A stretch of 22,428 nt of DNA from Gammaproteobacteria bacterium. GTDB taxonomy: Bacteria; Pseudomonadota; Gammaproteobacteria; Pseudomonadales; Azotimanducaceae. The DNA lies in the NCBI GenBank assembly GCA_002694945.1, contig NZNP01000063.1, positions 1-22,428 of the forward strand, given 5' to 3'. Shown here piece after piece: positions 1-6,855 of the stretch; the first letter of the stretch is position 1, and each line of letters opens with the position of its first letter. The notes below the pieces were generated by a model, which had not been told where the DNA came from, did no database searches, and saw only the letters and a program-made list of their open reading frames with translations. The position numbers and the translations under genes were made by a program.

Positions 1-96
1 TCTAACGGCAATATCGTTTGGTCTCGATGCCGCATGACTGGCCACCGCCATGCCTTGCACAGCAGCGTCTTCAAGAGAAAGTTTTTTGTAGTCCAT
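1..96 (-). CDS. Probable AMP-dependent acyl-CoA synthetase, N-terminal fragment
   Basis: The reverse strand opens with ATG at 96 and stays open to the window edge for 32 codons. The start MDYKKLSLEDAAV is followed by a segment ending HAASRPNDIAVR. A short helix followed by 'xxRPxxxAV' is typical of the first 30 residues of ANL-superfamily (acyl-CoA synthetase/AMP-ligase) proteins, which activate carboxylic acids with ATP and CoA. The AMP-binding motifs would lie outside the window, so the family call is an inference from the N-terminus alone. It is transcribed away from the SDR at 170, with about 73 bases between them that should hold both promoters. It would fit a catabolic island as the CoA-activating enzyme. 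Confidence 0.5.
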   Translation of the reverse strand, partial: MDYKKLSLEDAAVQGMAVASHAASRPNDIAVR

Positions 97-169
97 ATTG
101 CTTAAAGATAAGTCAATATTTTGCATCTTGAAAGCACATTAGCGGCATAATGTCGTTGGTGGACTCAGG

Positions 170-880
170 ATGAATATAATGAGAAAAAAAGTATGTCTAA
201 TAACAGGGGTTGGTCCAGGTACCGGTTCGGCTCTGGTCAGGGAATTTGCGTCAGGCGGCTATCGCGTTGCGATGCTGGCAAGAAACGAAGAGAGACTGCT
301 TGCTCTTGATAGCGAGGTGTCAGAAGCCAGTCCTTACGTCTGTGACGTCAGCGACACTTCTGCCTTGGCAGAAGTTCACAGCAGTATCAAAGCAGACTTA
401 GGCCCTCCGCAGGTTGTTGTCCATAACGCGGTCGGTGCTGAGCGTGGTACGTATATGGAAATCGATCCAATTCGCTTTGTGAAAAACTTTGAAGTCAATA
501 CGGTTGCTCTATTGCACCTAGCTCGCCTGGTGACAGACGATATGATGGCGCAGGGGTTTGGTGCCATCATCTGCACAGGTAATACGTCAGCCTACCGTGG
601 TCGGGCAAAATTTGCCGGTTTTTCTCCAACCAAAGCAGCGCAGCGCATGCTCCTTGAGAGCATTGCGAGAGAGGCTGGCCCGAAGGGAATTCATGCGGCT
701 TATGTAGCTATTGATGCGGTAATTGACCTAGAGTGGACTCGGAAGGCTTTCCCAGGAAAGCCAGATGAATTCTTCTGTCGGCCAGAGGATATCGCCGCTG
801 AGTGCTACCGAATTGCTCATCAGCCCAAAAGTGCCTGGTCTGCAGAGTCAATTATCCGTCCCTTTGGGGAGACTTGGTGA
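170..880 (+). CDS. Atypical short-chain dehydrogenase (SDR) lacking catalytic Tyr
   Basis: A 236-aa Rossmann-fold SDR-like protein. The dinucleotide loop TGVGPGTG lies at residues 12-19, and the NNAG motif is degraded to HNAV (85-88). In the active site the YxxxK motif reads FSPTK (151-155), so Tyr is Phe while Lys is kept; the position usually held by Ser is N138. This matches a known SDR branch with an 'FAxxxAK'-type site and a C-terminal RPxxExW tail, seen here as RPFGETW, whose members are not typical dehydrogenases. ATG at 170 has GGTGGA upstream. An in-frame ATG at 179 (MRKKVCLITG) has AGGA at better spacing and may be the true start. It is the first gene of the operon and ends 2 bases before the GST-fold gene. 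Confidence 0.88.
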   Translation: MNIMRKKVCLITGVGPGTGSALVREFASGGYRVAMLARNEERLLALDSEVSEASPYVCDVSDTSALAEVHSSIKADLGPPQVVVHNAVGAERGTYMEIDPIRFVKNFEVNTVALLHLARLVTDDMMAQGFGAIICTGNTSAYRGRAKFAGFSPTKAAQRMLLESIAREAGPKGIHAAYVAIDAVIDLEWTRKAFPGKPDEFFCRPEDIAAECYRIAHQPKSAWSAESIIRPFGETW

Positions 881-882
881 CC

Positions 883-1656
883 ATGGCTGATATACGAATT
901 TTTTCATATTTACCAAACCCCAGAGTCTGGAAGTCCCTTATTGCGGCTGACCTTTGCGGTGTAGAAGTCGAAGTGGTTGGAGACAAACCTGCCAAACTGG
1001 GTAATTGGCTCTGGGATTTTGACGCTCGAGAGCTGCGTGAAAGTGAAAAGTCCGCTGATAATTCCAATGCGAGAGTCAGCCGACGGGGGTTTTCGGGGAC
1101 ACTCTACAAAACGGATGCGTTTCTCCGGGCTCATCCCTATGGGACGGTTCCGGCAGCCTTTAGCGCTGATGGTCAGACAGGGATTTTTGAATCTAACAGC
1201 ATTCTGCGTTCGGTCGTGAGGGCAAGTCAGGAATCCCATGCTTTATACGGTCGGGATGGGAGGGAAGCATCTCGGATTGACAGTTTCCTTGATGCTTGCC
1301 TTGTTTTTGCGCGGGAGGCTCAGGTTTATCTGCTTGGCATAAAATCGATGACAAGAGAAACTTATAACCGAATGTCGGCGGCCTACGAGTTTTTCCTAGA
1401 TGGTATAGAGCAAGCGCTGGCTGAGGAGTCATTTATAGCTACGGATGTGCTGACTATTGCTGACATTTGTTTCGTCTGTGACTTTTCCCAATTTCTTAGA
1501 GAGAGGTATATGAGTCGATCTCTGGAAGCGCTCGGACTGCCGCCGATTTCCGCTGATATTGGAAAGCATTATCCTCGTGCCTATCAGCATTTATTGGATC
1601 TTGGCAAGAGCAATGAATTTGCCCGTTATCTGGGTGACTATCTGGATGGGCTATAG
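883..1656 (+). CDS. Glutathione S-transferase-fold protein
   Basis: A 257-aa protein starting MADIRIFSYLPNPRVWK. The N-terminal 80 residues look like a thioredoxin/GST N-domain, with 'YLPNPRVWKSLIAADLCGVEVEV' matching the first strand and helix of EF1-gamma-like GSTs. An all-helical GST C-domain follows, with the characteristic 'ADICFVCDF' helix near residue 195. I chose ATG at 883, which has GGGGAGA upstream at about 10 bases and begins 2 bases after the SDR stop. An upstream in-frame ATG at 802 would overlap the SDR by 79 bases and adds no GST sequence. The likely role is glutathione conjugation, isomerisation or ligand binding for a catabolic intermediate. The substrate is unknown. Confidence 0.82.
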   Translation: MADIRIFSYLPNPRVWKSLIAADLCGVEVEVVGDKPAKLGNWLWDFDARELRESEKSADNSNARVSRRGFSGTLYKTDAFLRAHPYGTVPAAFSADGQTGIFESNSILRSVVRASQESHALYGRDGREASRIDSFLDACLVFAREAQVYLLGIKSMTRETYNRMSAAYEFFLDGIEQALAEESFIATDVLTIADICFVCDFSQFLRERYMSRSLEALGLPPISADIGKHYPRAYQHLLDLGKSNEFARYLGDYLDGL

Positions 1657-1665
1657 GAGAAAATT

Positions 1666-2727
1666 ATGGAGTATGGAGTTGCGTTTGCCTCAGAGTTGGA
1701 TTCATGGAAATGGACTAAGCGGGCTGAAGAACTGGGCTTCAGTTCGGCCTGGTTTTATGACACGCAATTACTGAATCCTGATGTTTTTATCTGTATGACA
1801 CTTGCTGCAGCTAATACCGAAAGAATTCGACTTGGGACAGGAGTATTGGTGCCTACTAATAGAATTGAACCTGTCACGGCCAATGCCTTTGCCTCACTGA
1901 ATAAATTGGCGCCTGGAAGAATTGACTTTGGAGTTGGCACTGGCTTTACAGCGCGAAGAACAATGGGTCTTAACGCCATACCACTTGCACAGACGCGGAG
2001 GTATATCGAACGAGTTCAATCGTTGATCCGAGGAGAGACTATTGAGTGGGACTTTGAAGGTAAAAACCGGAAGATCCGTTTTTTGAATCCGGATCTAGGG
2101 TTGATCAATATAGAAGATGAGATTCCGTTGTGGGTTTCGGCATTTGGTCCCAAAGGACAAAAAATGACAGCGGAACTGAACGCGGGTTGGCTAAATTTTG
2201 GTGCAGGCGACGGGGCCGTTCAGGGTATCTCTGATATGCAATTAGCTTGGCGGAAGGCTGATAGAGATAGTCAAAGACTTAACTCAGTATTGTTTTCAAT
2301 GGGCTCGGTGATGACAGGAGATAGTGCCGTTGATGATCTGAAAGTTATGGCTGAGGCAGGTCCTTACACAGCGGTAATTTGTCATGGTGCAGCCGATACT
2401 GCGGGGATGTTCGACAGTTTAAAGCCGGAAGGGCCTTTAGCAGAACTTTTAGAAAGTTATCTTGAGATACATCAGGCTTACGAGCCCGCTGATGCTAAGT
2501 ATCTGCAAAATCATCGTGGTCACTTAATGTTTGTTCGGCCTGAAGAAACCCATCTGAATCCTGATATTGTAAGAGCAACATCCATGAGCGGCACTCGTAA
2601 TGAGCTCGTTGACGAAGTTGGACGCCTTAAGGATGCCGGATACAGCCAGTTAACGATTCAGCTAGTACATGGCCACGAAGAGGCTTTGGAAGAGTGGGCT
2701 GAAGTTTTTCATATGTCGGGCCTCTGA
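1666..2727 (+). CDS. Luciferase-like (LLM-class) flavin-dependent monooxygenase/oxidoreductase
   Basis: A 353-aa bacterial-luciferase/F420-type TIM-barrel protein. Family features include the N-terminal strand MEYGVAF, a 'RAEELGFSSAWFYD' helix-strand unit, 'RIRLGTGVLVPTNR' near residue 53, and the strongly conserved 'PGRIDFGVGTGF' near 83-94, which binds the FMN or F420 phosphate region. The C-terminus carries 'LAxxLKDAGYSQ'-type helix/strand repeats. A clear AGGAGA lies 6 bases before ATG at 1666, and the gene follows the GST-fold gene by 9 bases, so they are co-transcribed. Members either insert oxygen (Baeyer-Villiger type, desulfonation, hydroxylation) with FMNH2 or transfer hydride from F420H2. 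The sequence does not settle which. The downstream nitroreductase could supply reduced flavin. Confidence 0.87.
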   Translation: MEYGVAFASELDSWKWTKRAEELGFSSAWFYDTQLLNPDVFICMTLAAANTERIRLGTGVLVPTNRIEPVTANAFASLNKLAPGRIDFGVGTGFTARRTMGLNAIPLAQTRRYIERVQSLIRGETIEWDFEGKNRKIRFLNPDLGLINIEDEIPLWVSAFGPKGQKMTAELNAGWLNFGAGDGAVQGISDMQLAWRKADRDSQRLNSVLFSMGSVMTGDSAVDDLKVMAEAGPYTAVICHGAADTAGMFDSLKPEGPLAELLESYLEIHQAYEPADAKYLQNHRGHLMFVRPEETHLNPDIVRATSMSGTRNELVDEVGRLKDAGYSQLTIQLVHGHEEALEEWAEVFHMSGL

Positions 2728-2789
2728 TCCGCACATCCTGAAAAAAAGTTTCCCTTCCAATTAGATAGATGCTGTGAGTCCTCTTGTGG

Positions 2790-2818
2790 TTGCTCATCGT
2801 ATATTGATTGGATAATCC
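2790..2818 (+). promoter_or_regulatory. Weak sigma70-like promoter candidate upstream of nitroreductase
   Basis: TTGCTC at 2790-2795 and TAATCC at 2813-2818 are 17 bases apart in the 126-base gap between the LLM gene and the nitroreductase. Both hexamers match consensus only partly. The gap itself, rather than the boxes, is the main reason to expect a separate promoter. Confidence 0.22.
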
Positions 2819-2853
2819 TTTAGTCAAGCTTTTGTTAGGAAGATCAGGAGAAC

Positions 2854-3591
2854 GTGACAGTGTTGAACAAGACTGAAATTGCCGAAGATCGGGTCGGTCT
2901 GCTGGAAGGCTTAGTTACCACGAGGGCGATAAGGCGGTACCGAGATGAACCGGTCCCAGATGCCGCCCTACGAGATATTCTCTTTGCAGCTACCCGTGCT
3001 CCTAGCGGTTCTAACCGACAGCCCTTTCGCTTTATCGTGCTCACCGATTCCGAGGTTGCTTCTAGGGCCAAAACACTTATTGCCCGTGGGGCGAGATCGA
3101 TCTGGGAGGACAAACGTAAAACCGATCAATATGATCAGAGATCCGGTCAGGATGAACGCTCTCCCAAAGCTCGAATGGCAAGAACCATGGATGCTTATGT
3201 CGATAACTTTGAACGGGTGCCTGCGTTGATTCTTCCTTGCCTCGTGCGATACAGGGAACCCACGCCGATGGAAGGCGCTTCGCTTTACCCAGCAGTACAG
3301 AACCTTTTGCTGGCTGCGAGAGCACTTGGTTATGGAGGTGTTATTACAGGGTTTCAGGGGCTGGTGGAGCAGGAGCTCAAAGAATTGCTCGGTATTCCTG
3401 AGGAAGTTTTTATTGGCTGCACGATATCGTTAGGCAAGCCTGTGGGTCATCATGGCCCTGTCCGCCGAAGGCCGATGTCCGAATTGGTTTATGGTGATAA
3501 TTGGGGCGAGTCTGCCGCTTGGGCTCAAGACCCTCCGGGTACTCGTTTCACGAGTGCAGGACCGCCTCCTTCAGCTTCCTATCCGCGATAA
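2854..3591 (+). CDS. Nitroreductase-family FMN oxidoreductase
   Basis: About 245 aa. The N-terminal FMN-binding signature is clear: TTRAIRRYRDEPV (22-34), then 'ATRAPSGSNRQPFRF' (46-60). 'YPAVQNLLLAARALGYGG' follows near residues 145-165, the second family hallmark. Members are homodimeric FMN enzymes that reduce nitro groups, quinones, enones or flavins with NAD(P)H. GTG at 2854 lies only 3 bases after AGGAG (2846-2850). The in-frame GTG at 2860 has 9-base spacing and is a likely alternative start. The last 21 bases overlap the convergent MFS gene. The C-terminal 30 residues, rich in Pro and Ser, are longer than the usual family end. It may recycle reduced flavin for the LLM enzyme or act directly on a catabolite. 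Confidence 0.88.
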   Translation: MTVLNKTEIAEDRVGLLEGLVTTRAIRRYRDEPVPDAALRDILFAATRAPSGSNRQPFRFIVLTDSEVASRAKTLIARGARSIWEDKRKTDQYDQRSGQDERSPKARMARTMDAYVDNFERVPALILPCLVRYREPTPMEGASLYPAVQNLLLAARALGYGGVITGFQGLVEQELKELLGIPEEVFIGCTISLGKPVGHHGPVRRRPMSELVYGDNWGESAAWAQDPPGTRFTSAGPPPSASYPR

Positions 3592-4821
3592 ATTTGAGAA
3601 GCGCCACAGTAGCGCTGATGAAATCCAGACACCCAAAATAACAAAAGCTAAGGCACTTAGGATTCCGAAAAATTCAGTGAAGTAGCCAAGGGCTAGAGCT
3701 CCGATTGGCATGCCCCCGGTGTTTGATAGCGTGAAGACAGCTAGGACTCTGGCTCTCATATCGTCTGGTGCATTCTCCTGCATGATAGTTCTTGACATGC
3801 TCATTGCGACGCCGCCGCCCATTCCCCAGAGAAAAATGGAAGTAAGAAAGCCCCAAAATGGCGGCTCTAGCAAGCCGATGCTTAAACTTAGCCCTCCTCC
3901 AATAATCGCCAGAAGCAGTGCGCGTCCCTGCCGACGTATACCGCCGGCCATAACCAAAAGGACTGTCGAGGTCACCGTGCCAAAGACAAAAACGCTGTAG
4001 AGTAACGAAATTTCTATTGCTGTTCCGCCATAGATATCTCTAACGATGAGTGGGTTCAGTACCATAAATGTACCGCCGTAGAAAAAACTCATGCACGTTA
4101 GCATTAGCATCGCAGGCCGCATGATGTTGGAATTCCAGACAACGGAAATACCACGGGTCAACTGTGCCAGTTTAGGTCCTGCTAAATCTTCGACTGGTCG
4201 AGGGGGCATCGGTCCTAATCGCCAAGCGGCGATTACCCCGCTTAACAAGATAAAGCTTTGTAATAAAAGTAAAGGGATTGCTCCGTAGCTATCTGCAGCG
4301 CGAGCAGCCGTAAAACCGAACAATTGGGCGCCAAAGGTCAAACCCATTGCTACCGTTACGGTGCGCTGTAATTGCTCGCCCGCTATTCTGTTTAAGATGC
4401 CATCTCGAGCAGGCAGCACAAAGGCGTTGATCACACCCATGGACAATGCATAAACAATCAATAACGAATAGGTAAGTTCTCCTGTATGGAGAAAAAGGGC
4501 GACGACCGCAGCTGGAATGGCTGCAGCAGCGTGCAACCCGGTAAGAATTTTGCGTGCATCCAAACGGTCGGCCATTAATCCGCCTAAAAGGATAAGGAAC
4601 AAGCCTGGCAGCTGGGTCATCATCTGGACGATACCAAGTCGATCGGCTGACTCCTGCAGCTTTACAGCAACCAGCCAAGGGAGCAGGATGGTTTGTATGC
4701 CCTGGGGCACGACATAGGTGGCTATGCCTCCCATATACCAAAGGTATTTGCTTTTGGCCTGATTTATCAAAGTCTTTGTGTGTCTGGAGCCGGTGTCAGA
4801 AGTGGCGCGATTATATCCCAC
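3571..4821 (-). CDS. Major facilitator superfamily transporter
   Basis: A 416-aa hydrophobic protein with about 12 predicted membrane segments. Segment 1 starts near residue 27 (YLWYMGGIATYVV). The MFS motif A in the loop between helices 2 and 3 is present as GGLMADRLDARK (80-91), and the N- and C-halves show similar spacing. The overall pattern resembles the MFS_1/MFS_3 (enterobactin-exporter-like) group, so export is somewhat more likely than uptake, but the substrate is unknown. The start is GTG at 4821 with only a weak AGG upstream; a shorter start is possible because the first 25 residues are polar and variable. It converges with the nitroreductase (21-base overlap) and is divergent from the MaoC gene. 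Confidence 0.88.
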   Translation of the reverse strand: MGYNRATSDTGSRHTKTLINQAKSKYLWYMGGIATYVVPQGIQTILLPWLVAVKLQESADRLGIVQMMTQLPGLFLILLGGLMADRLDARKILTGLHAAAAIPAAVVALFLHTGELTYSLLIVYALSMGVINAFVLPARDGILNRIAGEQLQRTVTVAMGLTFGAQLFGFTAARAADSYGAIPLLLLQSFILLSGVIAAWRLGPMPPRPVEDLAGPKLAQLTRGISVVWNSNIMRPAMLMLTCMSFFYGGTFMVLNPLIVRDIYGGTAIEISLLYSVFVFGTVTSTVLLVMAGGIRRQGRALLLAIIGGGLSLSIGLLEPPFWGFLTSIFLWGMGGGVAMSMSRTIMQENAPDDMRARVLAVFTLSNTGGMPIGALALGYFTEFFGILSALAFVILGVWISSALLWRFSNLSRIGS

Positions 4822-4901
4822 ACGACGTTGACCTACTGCTGTTGGGTGATTTATTTTGGCAACAATATTACTGATGATTAATTGAAGAGATGGAGGCAGT
4901 T

Positions 4902-5375
4902 ATGTCAGAAGCTTTGCAGAAAGCATACGAAATCATGCAGGGTCGGGTCGGAGAAATGACCTCGCAAAGTGAATGGTTTGAAATTACTCAGGAGCGAGTC
5001 GACGATTACGCCGATGTCTCTATGGACCATCAGTGGATACATGTTGATGTGGAACGAGCGACTAATGAAAGTCCCTTTGGTGCGCCGATTGCACATGGGA
5101 ATCTGACTCTGGCGGTAATGGGACACCTGCCCGTCGCACTTCGTAACGAGGGTCCGGCCATTGAAGGCCAGAAACTCGGTATTAACTACGGTTTCGACCG
5201 CATACGCTTTCCGTCACCGGTGCCCGTCGGCAGTAAGATTCGTTCGACTAACACTTTGCGACGCGTTGAGATAAAGGGCGATATGATTGAAACCATGACG
5301 GAAATAGTTGTCGAAGCCGAAGGCAGTGATAAACCCGTCTGTGTTGCTGAGAGTCTCGGAAGAATGGTGTTTTAA
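4902..5375 (+). CDS. MaoC-family (hot-dog fold) dehydratase/hydratase, NodN-like
   Basis: A 157-aa single hot-dog domain. The hydratase motif is visible as ADVSMDHQWIH (37-47), with D42 and H47 as the probable catalytic pair, followed by 'FGAPIAHGNLTL' (59-70), the hot-dog helix that carries the conserved His-Gly. This is the layout of (R)-specific enoyl-CoA hydratases and NodN/MaoC-like proteins, which add water to trans-2-enoyl-CoA. I chose ATG at 4902 because GGAGG at 4892-4896 sits 5 bases before it; the in-frame ATG at 4890 overlaps that Shine-Dalgarno. The gene stands alone, divergent from the transporter, and ends before a hairpin at 5402-5435. It probably handles CoA thioesters made after ring opening or side-chain activation. 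Confidence 0.88.
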   Translation: MSEALQKAYEIMQGRVGEMTSQSEWFEITQERVDDYADVSMDHQWIHVDVERATNESPFGAPIAHGNLTLAVMGHLPVALRNEGPAIEGQKLGINYGFDRIRFPSPVPVGSKIRSTNTLRRVEIKGDMIETMTEIVVEAEGSDKPVCVAESLGRMVF

Positions 5376-5401
5376 GGCTTAGATCGGCTTGTGGTTGCAC
5401 A

Positions 5402-5435
5402 GCGGCAAGCTCTATATTTGAACAGAGCTCGCCGC
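5402..5435. terminator. Bidirectional hairpin between convergent MaoC and YghU genes
   Basis: GCGGCAAGCTCT (5402-5413) is inverted as AGAGCTCGCCGC (5424-5435) around a 10-base loop. The 12-bp arms have a single mismatch and high GC. It sits between two genes that end towards each other, exactly where a shared terminator is expected. There is no strong T-tract on either side, so termination efficiency is uncertain. Confidence 0.55.
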
Positions 5436-5461
5436 CGAACTGCTAATCATGAATTCGAACG

Positions 5462-6292
5462 TTAATCGAAATCGGCAGCGCTGTGTCGTTCTGGGACACG
5501 GGTTTCTTCAGGCCCCCAGGGTCGATTGACACGACGACCCCGATCAACCGCTGGTCTCGCTTCGATAGCTTTCGCCCAGCGAGCAACATTTTTGTATGAA
5601 TCTACATCTAAAAATTCGCTCGCGTCATAGATGTTGTGGAGCACAAGGGCGCCATACCAGGCATAGTTCGCCATATCAGCAATATTATAGTTGTCGCCAC
5701 AGAGATAATCGCGATCAATTAAGTTTCGCTCCAGTACATCAAGTTGGCGCTTTACTTCCATGGCATAACGATTAATCGGGTATTCCCATTTCTCAGGAGC
5801 GTAGGCGTAGAAGTGACCGAATCCACCCCCTAGGTAAGGAGCACTTCCCATCTGCCACATTAACCAAGACAGACATTCCGCTTTTTCCGATGCTTTGGAC
5901 GGAATGAAATGCCCGAATTTCTCTGCCAGATAAATGAGGATCGCACCGCTTTCAAAGACTCGTGTAGCGGGGTCTGTACTTCTATCTAACAGCGCAGGAA
6001 TCTTTGAGTTTGGGTTAATGTCTACAAAGCCGCTTCCAAATTGCTGCCCCTCTCCAATATTGATTAGCCAGGCATCGTATTCGGCATCGCAGCCCACTTC
6101 CAAAAGTTCTTCCAAAAGTACGGTTACCTTGACTCCATTTGGTGTTCCAAGGGAGTGCAATTGAAGCGGATGTTCGCCGACTGGTAATTCTTTGTCATGG
6201 GTTGGGCCTGCTATCGGGCGATTTATATTGGCAAAACGACCGCCGCTTTCCTGATCCCAGGTCCAGACTTTAGGTGGGGTGTACTCAGTCAT
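5462..6292 (-). CDS. yghU: Glutathione-dependent disulfide-bond oxidoreductase, YghU type
   Basis: A 276-aa GST-superfamily protein that I recognise as close to E. coli YghU along its whole length. It has the N-terminal extension 'PKVWTWDQESGGRFANINRP', then 'LPVGEHPLQLHSLGTPNG', 'NPNSKIPAL', 'RVFESGAILIYLAEKFG', 'YLGGGFGHFYAYAPEKWEY', 'YNIADMANYAW' and 'RPAVDRGRRVNRPWGPEE'. YghU binds two glutathione molecules and has disulfide-bond reductase and some peroxidase activity in the cytoplasm. ATG at 6292 begins MTEYTPPKVW, which aligns with the E. coli start. A TTG at 6310 would extend it by six residues but overlaps the likely GAGGAC ribosome site. It probably protects against oxidative by-products of the neighbouring oxygenases, although it may be unrelated housekeeping. 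Confidence 0.93.
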   Translation of the reverse strand: MTEYTPPKVWTWDQESGGRFANINRPIAGPTHDKELPVGEHPLQLHSLGTPNGVKVTVLLEELLEVGCDAEYDAWLINIGEGQQFGSGFVDINPNSKIPALLDRSTDPATRVFESGAILIYLAEKFGHFIPSKASEKAECLSWLMWQMGSAPYLGGGFGHFYAYAPEKWEYPINRYAMEVKRQLDVLERNLIDRDYLCGDNYNIADMANYAWYGALVLHNIYDASEFLDVDSYKNVARWAKAIEARPAVDRGRRVNRPWGPEETRVPERHSAADFD

Positions 6293-6446
6293 AGATGAAA
6301 GTGTCCTCAAAATAACTCAGACATCTTACAACGCAAAAGAAAAGTTTGTTGAGACATTATTCAACATTATCGTTTGCCACAGAATCTTGAGTGAATAACT
6401 CGATCGAATTAATCGATTTTCCAGAAGGACAACATACTTCTCTTTA

Positions 6447-6471
6447 CATCACCGTTTTAAACAAGGTGATG
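6447..6471. promoter_or_regulatory. Operator-like inverted repeat CATCACC-N11-GGTGATG
   Basis: Perfect 7-bp arms, CATCACC (6447-6453) and GGTGATG (6465-6471), flank an 11-base AT-rich centre. The spacing gives about one and a half to two helical turns between half-sites, which fits a dimeric repressor. It lies about 150 bases upstream of the yghU start and 385 bases upstream of Rieske 1, so its target is unclear. No regulator gene is in the window. Confidence 0.35.
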
Positions 6472-6800
6472 ATACAGAGCAGCACCTGCATGAATCGTGA
6501 AGAATAGGATCAAGAGTTTAGAGTTAATGCTGTGGCCGAAGTGAAAACTCTAGCCAAGTCTGCTAAGGCAGTGGCCCATGCTGAAAAATTGACTGCCCCG
6601 AAAGCAAGGACCTCATGGTCAGTTATTTATATTGCTTTTAGGATGACGAAAACGATATGCAAAGGTAAGAGGGCATAGAGAGCGTCTTACTTCGAGGTTT
6701 CACTGAGAGGATCTCTCTATTACTCGGAACAGTGAGCTTTTAGCTATTTGCAGGTCATTGAGTCTTGGGATCGTGTTGACGCTAGCTTTTCCAGAACTGC

Positions 6801-6830
6801 TTGCGAATACCTAAAACCGTCAGATATGCT
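6801..6830 (+). promoter_or_regulatory. Candidate promoter of Rieske oxygenase 1
   Basis: TTGCGA at 6801-6806 and TATGCT at 6825-6830 are separated by 18 bases, placing a start of transcription near 6837, about 19 bases before the ATG at 6856. The match to sigma70 consensus is moderate. The -10 box lies between the arms of the inverted repeat at 6812-6837, as expected for a repressor-controlled promoter. Confidence 0.35.
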
Positions 6831-6837
6831 GGTTTTA
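6812..6837. promoter_or_regulatory. Inverted repeat TAAAACC-N12-GGTTTTA before Rieske oxygenase 1
   Basis: Perfect 7-bp arms, TAAAACC (6812-6818) and GGTTTTA (6831-6837), flank 12 bases and surround the candidate -10 box. It ends 18 bases before the Rieske 1 start codon. The geometry suits an operator; alternatively the arms could form a weak hairpin at the 5' end of the message. Confidence 0.45.
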
Positions 6838-6855
6838 TTTAAGAGTAAATAAACC

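Larger units (their letters stand above)
6293..6855. other. Non-coding stretch upstream of Rieske oxygenase 1
   Basis: About 560 bases with no convincing gene. It must contain the divergent promoters for yghU (-) and Rieske oxygenase 1 (+). It holds two clean inverted repeats (6447-6471 and 6812-6837), described separately. A 48-codon GTG-started frame at 6532-6678 has no good ribosome site and no recognisable sequence. The length is notable given how tightly the rest of the island is packed. Confidence 0.6.

Noticed and set aside
802..882. Upstream in-frame ATG extending the GST-fold gene into the SDR
   Set aside because: It would overlap the SDR by 79 bases with non-family sequence. ATG at 883 has a ribosome site and the expected N-terminus.
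4289..4741. 150-codon reverse frame within the MFS gene
   Set aside because: It lies entirely within the transporter in another frame, and its translation (many His, Cys, Arg) does not look like a protein. Treated as a shadow.
6532..6678. 48-codon GTG-started frame rich in Ala and Lys in the gap before Rieske 1
   Set aside because: No good ribosome binding site, no recognisable similarity, and a length expected by chance.
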